Shown: positions 11,541 through 21,094 of the stretch, one piece after another
Layout: every line of letters begins with the position of its first letter
Position numbering within the stretch: the first letter of the stretch is position 1
Source: Metallyticus violacea
Lineage: Eukaryota; Arthropoda; Insecta; Mantodea; Metallyticidae
NCBI GenBank assembly: GCA_030762175.1
Contig: CM060830.1
Span: 53,893,501 to 53,957,500, forward strand
Direction: 5' to 3'
Length of the DNA stretch: 64,000 nt
Notes under the pieces: model-generated
Seen by the model: only the letters and a program-made list of their open reading frames with translations
Databases searched by the model: none
What the model was told of the DNA's origin: nothing
Made by a program: the position numbers and the translations under genes

Positions 11541-13044
11541 AACCAAACAGCCAAAACTAAAACCACTTCACTGGATTAAACAATATAACTGAGCACGATA
11601 GAGTACAGTAAATCACTAAAAGCATTCACGACATTTTGCGATTGATGCTGCATCTGCAACTCAACTGAACTCGGAACAAACAACGGATCGAGCGCTCAAA
11701 TTCTAGTTCCAGGAAGATGAACAAAATATCCATGCTGCCAAGTGCGAATGTCCTTCAAGAGCTCGTTTTCAACAATGGTGTTCGCGTTACAAAAATAACA
11801 CCGCACTTTACAACAACCAAGCACAATTAACTTGTAGACTTCATGTACGCATGTATAGGCTTAAATACATTGATTATAAATTAACCCGTTAATTCGAGTT
11901 TTTGCCAATCCTAACAGACCTCTGTCACAATTACTTCGAGCTGATTGGGTTCTACTGCAGAAATCTTTATCGAAGGGGTAAAACAGAGAAAGAGAAAGAC
12001 TATCATCACGTCGTAGCTGTAAGTCAGTTTATTTACAAAATGCGCAGTATCGTACTCTCGAAGCCGATACCCTTCGAGGCAAGGCGCGTTAACTAGTAAT
12101 TATGTCATTCATTCAAACTTACTTGCAGTAAACTTTGAATAAATTTGATCAAACAAGTATTTTCATTTATCCATTTTCTAAAAACTGAAAGGACCAAATT
12201 ATAAGCCCTCGTAGGGACAAGTAGAACAATAAAAAGCATGTAATGTTTAACTCGCATAACTATACAAACGATCCTCAATGTCCTTACAGGCTATGGGAAT
12301 GTTCAAAGCATAGAAGGTAGTCCTCAAATTATGGCTGTTCTAGAAGTTCGTTTTTCCTTTCTGCGTTACTTTTGCACAATGGTGTCGGAGTTTCTATTTT
12401 GAAATCTTTATGTACATACACATGCCAGTAGCAAGGAAACTGTTACAGCTCAAGTCCGTACTTAGAGTTGTCCAATTACCAGCAGGACCATTAGCGCCCG
12501 TCCACATCGTCGTCCAGGTGAACCCGGATCTTAAATTGTTTCCCTTGGGAATCTCTCGTCGCCGTTAAGCCTTTATCTGGCAAAGTTTCCCTCCATGAAA
12601 AGCGGCAGCTGTCTCTTTCAAGAAAACCAAACCTTGAGAGCTACCATGTGTTAAAGAATAAATTTTTACTTTTATGTTAAATCTGGAAATGTTTTATTAA
12701 GCCTATTTGGTTTATACAAATATTTAGCTACTGCATAACAGATGCAATATACATCCTTAATACGTAATAACAAGTAGGACTTTAGCCCATCAATATATCA
12801 ATTCTGATGCATAAAACTCAGCTACTGTTATACAAAATCGCAAAACATTTACTAACGTGGTCAACTCAGACTGAAATAATACTTTTGAAATAGCTGCAGT
12901 AATTCTGTATCTGTGAGACTTGTTTGAGATGCTGTAGCCACATTTTGGAAAACACTTTCCCATCCCAGATGTGTATAAATCGGTCATGTACTTAAGGCTT
13001 ATTATGGTTAAAACGTGAAAAACACATTGTCTTTATACGCGAAG
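11541..13044. other. No recognised feature
   Basis: About 1.5 kb, mostly AT-rich. 12300-12660 is GC-richer with no coherent frame. Short frames (64 codons at 11902-12096; 65 codons minus at 12790-12987) have no motif. Confidence 0.4.
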
Positions 13045-13775
13045 ATTGCGAAAGACAACATAATAATTAATTTAATACAATGACATGCATTTAAATTAAA
13101 TTGAAATGTATTTAATTAAGTTGAAATGCATCTAATTACATTGACATGTATTAAAATAGGTTGAAATGTGTTTAAAAAGATTTACAGATATTTAATTAGG
13201 TTGGACTATATTAAATTATATTGATATGCATTTAAATATATTTACACACACGCATATATATTTAATTAGGTTGACAAGTTCTGATTATATTGAAATGCAC
13301 TTAATTAGATTGAAATGTATATAAAAAGCTTGACAAATATTTAATTAGGTTAAGATATATTAAATTATATTGATATGCATTAAAATATGTTTATAAGTAT
13401 ATAATTAGGTTTATGTGTACATACTTAGGTTGAAATGTATTTAATTAGATTGACAAGTTTTAGTTATATTTAAAGTTATTTAATTAAATTGAAATGTATT
13501 TAAATGATATGACACATATTTAATTAGGTTAAAACGTACTTAATTTTATTGAAGTGCATTTGATTATGTTCACACTGATTTAGTTATATTGACATGTATT
13601 TAATTAGATTGGCAAATTGACTAAGATGATTTGCATTTTATTACGTTGTCATGTATTTAATTAAATTGACATATATTTAAGTAGGTTGAAATGCATTTAA
13701 TTAGGTTGACGTGTACTTTAAAGATACTTAATTACCCTGACATGTATTTAATTAGGTTGAAATGTATTTATGTTG
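13045..13775. repeat. 20-bp minisatellite, about 36 diverged units
   Basis: A continuous array of a 20-bp unit whose consensus reads approximately TTGAAATGTATTTAATTAGG (TTGACATGTATTTAATTAGG is a common variant). Units diverge by about 10-30 percent, with occasional 19- or 21-bp units and one interruption near 13245-13260 (ACACACACGCATATAT). A higher-order period of about 149 bp is visible: the block ending TTTAATTAGG at 13191-13200, followed by TTGGACTATATTAAATTATA, recurs at 13340-13349 with its neighbours in the same order. Nearly every unit carries TTTAATTA, so the array is a dense cluster of TAATTA cores. No reading frame runs through it. Confidence 0.92.
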
Positions 13776-14429
13776 GCATGAATGACTGTAAGTACAAGGT
13801 GTAAATATTGTAATTTCATTCTTTCTTTACTGCCACAGGATGTTAGTACAATTGCAGATTGAATAAATACACGCACTTGCCCATTTACATGGAATATGTA
13901 TTTAAATAAACTGAAATCCATTATAGCAACGATTAAATACACTAGTTTTTATAAAAAGTGACATTTTTGCATTAGTGAATCAAATTATATAAATCTAGAA
14001 CTATGTTTCGTTGGCTGGGTCAAATGTACGAGTACATATCAGCCTATGTCTCATGTATATAGACCCTGTTTCCTGTACTAGCTTACTGTCAACCTCTACG
14101 TGTGCATCAACAATGTATTGCTGTTGTATGTAGCTCAGTTTGTGGTTGATGTTTAAAATAATAACAAGAATGTTATGAATCTAAGTGTGGAAACATTAAT
14201 TAAAAAACTTGTGCGATTGTAGCACTAGGGAAAGATATTTATTTAATTGCTAAAGACTGTAACTATCTTTTGGGGTAAACCGAGGTAGGGGTGAAAGGTG
14301 CTAAAGCTTCAGAATCACATTCAGGAGGTCCTGAATTCAATTCTCGTTGAAACAGCCATCTTGACTTCCTTTTATTTGTTATTAGGGTATGAAAGCTGAT
14401 CTTCAGAGGGACCTGAGCCCCCTTAGGAA
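13776..14429. other. AT-rich spacer with a tRNA-like scrap
   Basis: Mostly featureless. At about 14289-14350 there is a weak tRNA-like arrangement (GGGGTGAAAGGTGCTAAAG and, 45 bases on, a B-box-like GAATTCAATTCTC) that may be the head of an old SINE. There is no second copy to confirm it. Confidence 0.35.
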
Positions 14430-15240
14430 TGGGATCCACTGGGATGTTCTATCTGCAGACATTTAACAAACCAACGAAGTTATTGCCTGTGGATCCTGAC
14501 CAATCGGCGTCTCGCTCAGCCCTTCTTCCCGGAAGTACCCCCATAGGACAGGTCGTGAGCAAGACTCAAGTATCTAAACATTCTCTCCCTTATTCCTTCA
14601 GGGGAAAAAAATCTTTGGAACTGTGTAAAATACTCGTTTACAGCATAGGCAGCCTCTTCCATAGACGGGCATATTTTCCCCTCAAGCGAATATTTGAGGT
14701 TACGAAAGAGAGAAAAGTCACATGGGGCCAAATCCAGAGAATAGGTTGGGTGGGGAAAGGGGGTAAACCTCCTAAAGATAATATGGATACAGGGATTATT
14801 AATTTTATTTTTTTTTGGACCCCGTTCATGCACTTTCACTCAGTCAATTGTTTTGACTCCCGTTTTGTCTCCGGGGTGTAGTAGGTTTCGTCTATAGTCA
14901 CAAAGCGATGCCATAAGTCATTCGGATTATGCTGTAACTTTTCCAAACACGATTTTGAAATGTTCTTTCTCGAACGTTTTTGTTTGGAGTCAGCAAACAA
15001 GACACCTATCGTTCACTCAGCTTCTTCAGATGCAGGATATTCATCCATATGAGAGGACTACCATCTCAGCATCCTCACGAATCTTAATACGATGGTCTTA
15101 TATCACGATACCATTTCTTTTATTGACCATTTGTTCAGAAAAAATCTCAATCAAGCGTCCGTAAAGTGCAGCATCTGCAGTACTCGTACGACCACGTTTA
15201 ATTTATACAGTAATAGATGGTCTTAAGTCCCCCTGAATTT
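14430..15240 (-). pseudogene. Mariner transposase remnant lacking the middle of the catalytic domain
   Basis: Minus-strand frames run from about 15070 downward. First comes a degenerate linker, then VTIDETYYTPETKRESKQ, which is the first catalytic block of irritans/mellifera-type mariners (usual TxDETWxHxYxPETKxQSKQW; Asp kept, Trp replaced by Tyr). About 50 codons later comes HPTYSLDLAPCDFSLF at about 14746-14700, the third catalytic block with its Asp in DF kept and the SPD Pro changed to Leu. The second block (HDNARPH) and about 90-100 codons around it are missing, so the two flanks were joined by internal deletion. A C-terminal tail (NEYFTQFQRFFSPEGI) follows. Frames shift and stops interrupt. 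I could not define the inverted ends. Confidence 0.8.
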
Positions 15241-15452
15241 CCTTCAGCTCCGTTTATAGCTGGGTCGCAGGCTACTTTTTTAAATAAAAATGTTTATCAC
15301 TGCACAACACTCATTTTTATCTATTTCTACGAATCGTGTTATACCGATCACTTATGATAAATGAAGAGAGTAAGAGAGAAATGCGCGTTGCATCTGTTTG
15401 AAAATTAGAACAAAATCCTTACAAGAATCACGCTTATCAACAATCATGCCAA

Positions 15453-15718
15453 CCGCCACGGCTGGACTCGTGAGCGGGAGGTCTGGGGTTCAAATCCTAC
15501 CAGGACCGTCCTCCCTGACTGAGTTTTTTTCCAGGTTTTCTTCAGTTCTCATAACTGGAAAATGCCCGGGGAGGTACCCTAAACCTAGGCCTGGAACGTT
15601 TCCTTCCTTAAAAAAAATATCTTTTCCCAATATATCATTTGATCTCATGTATCATCAGTGTCCACCGCCTGTGATGTCTCAGTAGTAAAAACGGGCGTTA
15701 AACACTATTAAAAAAAAT
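15453..15718 (+). mobile_element. SINE-A copy 1 (head partly deleted)
   Basis: Shares the SINE-A body: GACTCGTGAGCGGGAGGTCT, a B-box-like GGGGTTCAAATCC, CCGTCCTCCCTGACTGAG, GGCCTGGAACGTTTCCTTCC, TCATGTATCATCAGTGTCCA and the 3' end ACGGGCGTTAAACACTA followed by TTAAAAAAA. The usual GGTGGCCGAGGTCGTTAAGG head is shortened. The 95-codon open frame across it is a SINE shadow. Confidence 0.9.
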
Positions 15719-17124
15719 GAAGTCATTAAACAACATTTCCGCCATTTTGTTGAAATTTTCCAGGCCTGTCAATCCGTCCTCGTATTTCATCGTGTTACTG
15801 TATTTTTCACTTAATAAACATATTTATTCCTTGTTTATTCATCTGTGTTCCTTACATATCAGGAAATAATATTGTGTGAAGTTAATGACTGTAAGTAAAT
15901 TCATTACAAATATTAAACTTCACCCGTTATTTCTATTACAGAAGAATATATTAAAATCTGGTTAAACAAACTTTTAGTATCAAATAATATTTTTAAATAA
16001 TTCAATATATTACAATTTAAACAAATAATTGAAACATTAATTCAGTGATATAATTTCACAAGTATTGTCACTACTCAAAACTGGTCCCCATAGTCATAAA
16101 ACCAAACACAATGATTGCTGTTTATTAAATCAAGTTGAGTGTTTTACATTTGCAAGATTGAAAATGTAAGAAATTGTATCTACGTTTTATACCTAAATAA
16201 TAATAGCATAGTTGAGTAGATTAAAGATTAGTTCATTTAATAATAAAATTATACCTATCACGCCTTCAGTTACATTAATTTATACACTATAGACATTAAA
16301 ATTGCAACCTTTGTGCATGTTCTTTGTAACCAAGAGATATAACACAAAATAATTCAAGAAAATTAAAAATTAAAGAAATGGAGAAAGGCTACAATCTGCC
16401 TGCACTTGCCAGCACGCACTTTATTTACTGGAATACATCGCTTTTAAGTATATAATTATATCTGTAAACAATAAGTATGTCTGCAAAATAAGTTTGAATA
16501 GAGGCAGAGAATTTTCAACACTAGTTTTGAAGTTTAGTTTAACTTTATCAATGAAAACAACGATATATTGCGGAAGAAGCGGCCAATTTCTTCATTTTGG
16601 CACACTTTGGGGCTCTTCTGTTCTGTGGGATTATGTGAAACACTACACATTTAAAGAAACCGAAACATTCTATAGCGGAGGTAGGTTGCAAAAATGCGCT
16701 ACGTGAGTGCCCAGTGGGTGTACTGACGGTGTGATGTTAGTTGGCTTATAAGAGTAATCCAGACTCTGTACTTTGACAGCAGACAAGTAGAAAGTTCAGA
16801 GTAGAACAACTGTGTACAAGTTTCGACATTTCATTACTTAGCCGTTGAACTAGCAACTTCCAACCGGTTTGTACATAACCATTGTAATGCCATCGTTTAA
16901 GAATAAATGTGGAGAAATGTAAGAAAGCAAACAAATGCTTTATCAATTTGATACAGAACGTAACTCAGAAATTTCTTTGCCTATAGGGAAAAACTGTAAA
17001 GTAAAACTGTAAAGTAAATATATATATATTTTAAAATTTTTGGTTTATTGTTGCTTTGCTGTGTTTGTCTTCTCTTGGTCCCTGTAACATGTGGAGTGAA
17101 TACTATAGGAGTCTGAAAGGATAA
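15719..17124. other. AT-rich spacer, nothing recognised
   Basis: About 1.4 kb without coherent frames or repeats. Short frames of 64-70 codons carry no motif; the one at 16981-17175 minus runs into the inverted-repeat arm. Confidence 0.45.
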
Positions 17125-17714
17125 TGAAATGAAATGTATTAATGATGGCGTAAATAAGCTCGGAATCCTTGGCACCTTAAAAGTTATCTACCATTCACCC
17201 TCTCAAAACAATGGAAAACTCCGAAAAAAACCCATCCAGGCAGTTGAGCCGACAGGGATTCGAACTTAAGTTTTATTTACTGAAGTACGATATTGCTACA
17301 AACGATGTGTTAACAAAGGTATATTTTATGATTGGTCAAGTTCAGAACAGAAATAGTTAAGTAGGCGGAGCACGGGTTTTCCATATTTGCAAAAAGTGAA
17401 AAAAATGCAAGAAATTAATGCATCGGGCAATAAAACCTAATTACGTTTTATTGCCCGATACGGATTTTTAAATTTGTAAGTCATATATACTGTTTAAGAT
17501 ATAAAAGTAGGAGGGGGGTTGAGTTTAGAAGTAATATTTATTGACACCTGCTGCTGCTATATATAAATTTATGAAATTTATGAATAGGAAACGCGTAACT
17601 TTTTAATTTGATATTGTGTCAATATTCATTCAAACAGTTGTGTGACCAAAGTATCCAAACAGTATCCATAGATATCGATATGTCTTGGGTTTCGAGGATT
17701 TGGAAAGTAGCAAG
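17125..17714 (+). repeat. Left arm of a long inverted repeat (590 bp)
   Basis: Reverse complement of 18078-18674 along its whole length. I compared the arms block by block: the sequence from GAAATGTATTAATGATGGCG at the outer end to GGATTTGGAAAGTAGCAAG at the inner end is matched in order, with only scattered differences (for example TACTGAAGTA against TCCTGAAGCA, and a CT-to-TA-repeat length change). I estimate about 97 percent identity. The arm includes a tRNA-like, SINE-like segment (GGGATTCGAACTTAAG read in reverse is a B-box) and an internal perfect palindrome at 17422-17459. Confidence 0.95.
17422..17459. repeat. 15-bp perfect palindrome with 8-base loop inside the left arm
   Basis: ATCGGGCAATAAAAC, an 8-base loop CTAATTAC, then GTTTTATTGCCCGAT. 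The same hairpin occurs, inverted, in the right arm at 18340-18377. Confidence 0.9.
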
Positions 17715-18077
17715 AATCTACCTTTAGTTTTTATATACCGTTTAGATTTCTGGATTTTATCACATAAATGCAATAAAAGCAATCACATAATGTCATACTT
17801 AGCTGCATTAAATATAGAAAGAGCATTTTAATTATGCCCTAACGGCATCCAAGATGCTGTCTGAAAAACAGCTATGGACTTTTAAAAACAGGAATATTTA
17901 ACTGTTTAATAGTGGCAAAAACAAGATAAACTCGCTAATTTAAGTACCCTTAAGCCGTTCAATTAAACTATGTCGATTTAACTGTGATACACTTCTGCTA
18001 ATATAATCGACTCTATAATAATATATAATACATTAATTTACAATAGAGCCTCTTTTATCCGTCTTTCGATTAACCGT
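17715..18077. other. Spacer (loop) of the long inverted repeat
   Basis: 363 bp, AT-rich, no open frame. The end next to the right arm (about 18038-18077) reads AATAGAGCCTCTTTTATCCG then CGATTAACCG, which resembles the terminal sequence of pogo/Tigger elements. That suggests a second transposon end at the inner boundary. Not matched on the other side. Confidence 0.6.
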
Positions 18078-18674
18078 CTTGCTACTTTCCAAATCCTCGA
18101 AACCCAAGACATATCGATATCTATGGATACTGTTGGATACTTTGGTCACACAACTGTTTGAATGAATATTGACACAATATCAAATTAAAAAGTTACGCGT
18201 TTCCTATTCATAAATTTCATAAATTTATATATATATATATAGCAGCAGCAGGTATCAATAAATATTACTTCTAAACTCAACCCCCCTCCTACTTATATAT
18301 TTTAAACAGTATATATGAGTTACAAATTTAAAAATCCGTATCGGGCAATAAAACGTAATTAGGTTTTATTGCCCGATGCATTAATTTCTTGCATTTTTTT
18401 CACTTTTTGCAAATATGGAAAACCCGTGCTCCGCCTACTAAACTATTTCTGTTCTGAACTTGACCAATCATAAAATATACCTTTGTTAACACATCGTTTG
18501 TAGCAATATCGTGCTTCAGGAAATAAAACTTAAGTTCGAATCCCTGTCGGCTCAACTGCCTGGATGGGTTTTTTTCGGAGTTTTCCATTGTTTTGAGAGG
18601 GTGAATGGTAGATAACTTTTAAGGTGCCAAGGATTCCGAGCTTATTTACGCCATCATTAATACATTTCATTTCA
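18078..18674 (-). repeat. Right arm of a long inverted repeat (597 bp)
   Basis: Reverse complement of 17125-17714. Carries the same palindrome at 18340-18377 and a longer TATA-type microsatellite (near 18227-18242) than the left arm. It reads GTTCGAATCCCTGTCGGCTC in plus sense, a tRNA B-box-like sequence, followed by a SINE-like body. The outer end abuts the 3' tail of a SINE-B copy, so the SINE may have inserted at the arm boundary. Confidence 0.95.
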
Positions 18675-18966
18675 GAATTTTTATTTGTTTATTTACGGAA
18701 GCTCTTAACATCTCGGGGCATCAGCGTCCCATTCAATTCAGGGCGTGAAACGGCCGACGAATTTTGCTCAGATGCCTCTTCTTTCAGGCTTGAAGTTCTT
18801 TTTCGTGCCGTAAATGTACGACACGGGACCCACGGTTTTACTTTCTTTCCGAAGGAAGCCATACTTAGGATTTTTACGCCCGAAAAAATCCATCGGTCCT
18901 GGCCGGGTTTGAACCCGCGATCTTGGGTTTAGGAGACAAGTATGGTTAACACTACACCACCTGGAC
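18675..18966 (-). mobile_element. SINE-B copy 1
   Basis: Minus-oriented full-length copy. In its own sense it has a head with an A-box-like GGTGTAGTGTTAACCATAC and the B-box GCGGGTTCAAACCC. The body carries TAAAAATCCTAAGTATGGCT and GGGACGCTGATG-type sequence (here altered to TGGGACGCTGATGCCCCGAG), with a TAAATAAACAAATAAAAA tail. Short ORFs on both strands here are SINE shadows. Confidence 0.93.
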
Positions 18967-19409
18967 AAACAATAATCATCGGAATATTCAGTCATCCTGC
19001 TCATTATTTTTTCCATAATTAATCGTGAAAACCCTGCTAAAATTTCATCTGTGCACTTGTCTAGCAGGGGACCTTCTTCGGGGCTACTCGGAAAACATAT
19101 AAAGTTTCCCTTTTATTTAAAAATTTAGTCATTTACAGTAACCTTGAAGTTTGTAACCTAATTTTTCACTTTGTTGCGAAATTTCGTCCCACGAACATCA
19201 TTACAATCAGTTAAGAGAAAACGTTTGGATGTAGAAGTGAAAATAAAAATTATAGAAAGCTTAACTAATGCTGAAATGGTCATTAGACTTCTTGAAACGG
19301 ACATAAAAGTAAGGTAAGAAAATTATTTGTATGGATTATCCGTTTTTGGGATTAATCACTCATTTTTCACTTTCATTATAGCAGATAATCGCGGTTATGA
19401 ATGAATAAT
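18967..19409. other. Spacer, nothing recognised
   Basis: AT-rich sequence without a coherent frame or repeat. Confidence 0.45.
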
Positions 19410-19690
19410 GTTTTTTTTAATAGTGTTTAACGCCCGTTTCTGCTAGAGGCGCCACTGGCGGTGGGCACTGATGATACATGAGATGAAATGATATATTGGG
19501 AAAGGATTTATTTTTAAGGAAGGAATCGTTCCAGGCCTAAGTTTAGGGTACCTCCCCGGCATTTGCCATTTATGAAGACTGAGAAAAGCCTGGAAAAAAC
19601 CTCAGTCAGGGAGGACGTCCTGGCGGGATTCGAACCCCAGACCTCCCGCTCACGAGTCCGCACCTTAACGACCTCGTCCACCCGGGGCGG
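19410..19690 (-). mobile_element. SINE-A copy 2
   Basis: Minus-oriented, near full length. The T-run and TAGTGTTTAACGCCCGT end lies at 19411-19436. The B-box in reverse (GGATTCGAACCCCAGACCTC) and the head CGTCCACCCGGGGCGG lie at the high-coordinate end. Confidence 0.93.
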
Positions 19691-20325
19691 TAGGTTTTAC
19701 TGTAGTTTAAATACAAGATGGTATGTTTGTTAATAAACTATACCAGTCCGTAAACAATATAGATTTTCTTTCGTAGATAGTTGAACGATGAAGAATGAAG
19801 CATATATAGATAAGATTCGATAGGAATAATAGGGTCAAGAGAGAGATTTATTTTCATTCTGCTGATATATTCTTCTCTCAAAGTTCTAGTTACTCTAGTA
19901 TAAAAGTACAGCCAAAGCAAGTAAGGTATTCAGCTTGATGTGCAACGACCGGAAAACGAAGAAGAAATCTATCAAGCATGTAATGGGTGGTTCAAAATGG
20001 GCAAACATGTCCACGAAGTTGATTTTCGTTCTGAAAGAGCATAAATGGCTCATATTCCTGAAATTTGTTATGCTTGAAAAGTACTTAACTAAAATAACAG
20101 TAATTTGCGTTAAAGGAGTTCGAGAGCATTCGATACAATTTTTCTTACAACATTCTATAGTTAGATTTTTTGAGAGGATTTTCATGAGAAGGGTATGGGA
20201 GAAAGGAGCAAGGAATCTCATTTAAGTATGGAGGAAGGTTACAAGATATTTAGGGGAAAATTATCCATGCAGGGAGAAAACATCACTTATTATAGGCAGC
20301 GAACTCAAAATCAGATGATGGAGAG
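19691..20325. other. Spacer with overlapping ORFs on both strands, unrecognised
   Basis: A 96-codon plus frame (19935-20225, lysine-rich, ATG at 19935) and a 108-codon minus frame (20221-19895) overlap almost completely. I recognise neither. Mutual overlap and the absence of any family motif make a decayed repeat likelier than a gene. Confidence 0.3.
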
Positions 20326-20333
20326 ATGTGTAT

Positions 20334-20369
<36 letters not shown>
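20326..20369. repeat. (TG)n microsatellite
   Basis: About 22 TG units with a few TATG interruptions at the left end. The poly-VC peptide predicted here is an artefact. Confidence 0.97.
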
Positions 20370-20371
<2 letters not shown>

Positions 20372-20537
20372 CAATAGGTTGCTGCTGATGAACCGGGGAC
20401 TGGTAAATGACGCAATTAATGTAGAAATTTTGTACTTTGTTTAACTATTTAAAATTTAGGTAAAGATGTTAGCACAAAATGTATTATAGTATTAACAATT
20501 GCAATTGTGAGGGTTTACACCTATAGATAGGTGGGGT

Positions 20538-20806
20538 TGGTCCTGGTGATTTAGTGGTAACCATATTTGCCTCTTAAACCCAAGATCGCGGGTTCGAACC
20601 AGGCCAAAAATCCTAAGTATGGCTTCCTTCGAAAGGGAAGTAAAAGACTGGGTCCCGTGTCGTCGATTCACGGCACGTAAAAGAACCTCAAGCGTGAAAA
20701 AAGAGGCCTCTGAGCAAAATTTGTCGGCCGTTTAACGCCCTAAATTTAATGGGACGCTGATGGCCTGAGATGTTAAAGAGCGTCCGTAAATAAAACAAAT
20801 CAACAT
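20538..20806 (+). mobile_element. SINE-B copy 2
   Basis: Head GGTCCTGGTGATTTAGTGG with B-box CGCGGGTTCGAACC. The body carries TCCTAAGTATGGCTTCCTTC, GGGTCCCGTGTCGTCGATT and GAGGCCTCTGAGCAAAATTT; the tail is CGTCCGTAAATAAAACAAAT. Its 3' flank CAACCTATAGGTG was later used as the insertion site of SINE-A copy 3. The 5' flank (ACCTATAGATAGGTGGGG) resembles that sequence, so SINE-B may itself have duplicated an ACCTATA...GGTG target. Confidence 0.93.
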
Positions 20807-20819
20807 CAACCTATAGGTG
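20807..20819. repeat. 13-bp target-site duplication, left copy
   Basis: CAACCTATAGGTG, identical to 21082-21094, on either side of SINE-A copy 3. Confidence 0.9.
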
Positions 20820-21081
20820 ATTTTTTTAATGGTGCTTAACGCCCGTTTTTACTACTGAGGCACCACAGGCGGTGAACACTGATGATACATGAGATGAAAT
20901 GATACACTGGGAAAGGATATTTTTTTAAAGGAAGGAAATGTTCCAGGCCTAAGTTTAGGGTACCTCCCCGGCATTTCCAGTTATGAAGAACTTCAGTCAG
21001 GGAGGACGGTCCTGGCGGGGTTCGAACCCCAGACCTCCCGCTCACGAGTTGCGCCTGAACGACCTCGGCCACCCTTGGCGG
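20820..21081 (-). mobile_element. SINE-A copy 3, inserted beside SINE-B copy 2
   Basis: Minus-oriented SINE-A with the T-run and GTGCTTAACGCCCGTTTTTA at the low end and the head at the high end (CGACCTCGGCCACCCTTGGC). It is flanked by the perfect 13-bp duplication CAACCTATAGGTG. This fits target-primed reverse transcription by LINE machinery. A short internal deletion removes part of the CTGAGGTTTTTTCC region. Confidence 0.95.
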
Positions 21082-21094
21082 CAACCTATAGGTG
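21082..21094. repeat. 13-bp target-site duplication, right copy
   Basis: CAACCTATAGGTG, the partner of 20807-20819. Confidence 0.9.

Noticed and set aside
13045..13775. CRISPR array
   Set aside because: Units are contiguous, diverged and have no unique spacers, and the surrounding DNA is eukaryotic.
13045..13775. Bacterial-type promoters (repeated TTGACA with AT-rich sequence)
   Set aside because: TTGACA is simply part of the 20-bp repeat unit in a eukaryotic genome; no gene follows.
14429..14881. 150-codon plus-strand ORF, the longest in the window
   Set aside because: Lies antisense to recognisable mariner transposase motifs on the minus strand.
15398..15685. ORFs with SGRSGVQILPGPSSLTE-type peptides (also 20836-21084)
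   Set aside because: These are translations of the SINE-A head and body, present in whichever strand the SINE lies.
17125..18674. Treating the long inverted repeat as an assembly artefact
   Set aside because: The arms differ at scattered bases and in microsatellite length and have different outer flanks, which a mirror artefact would not readily produce; long reads would settle it.
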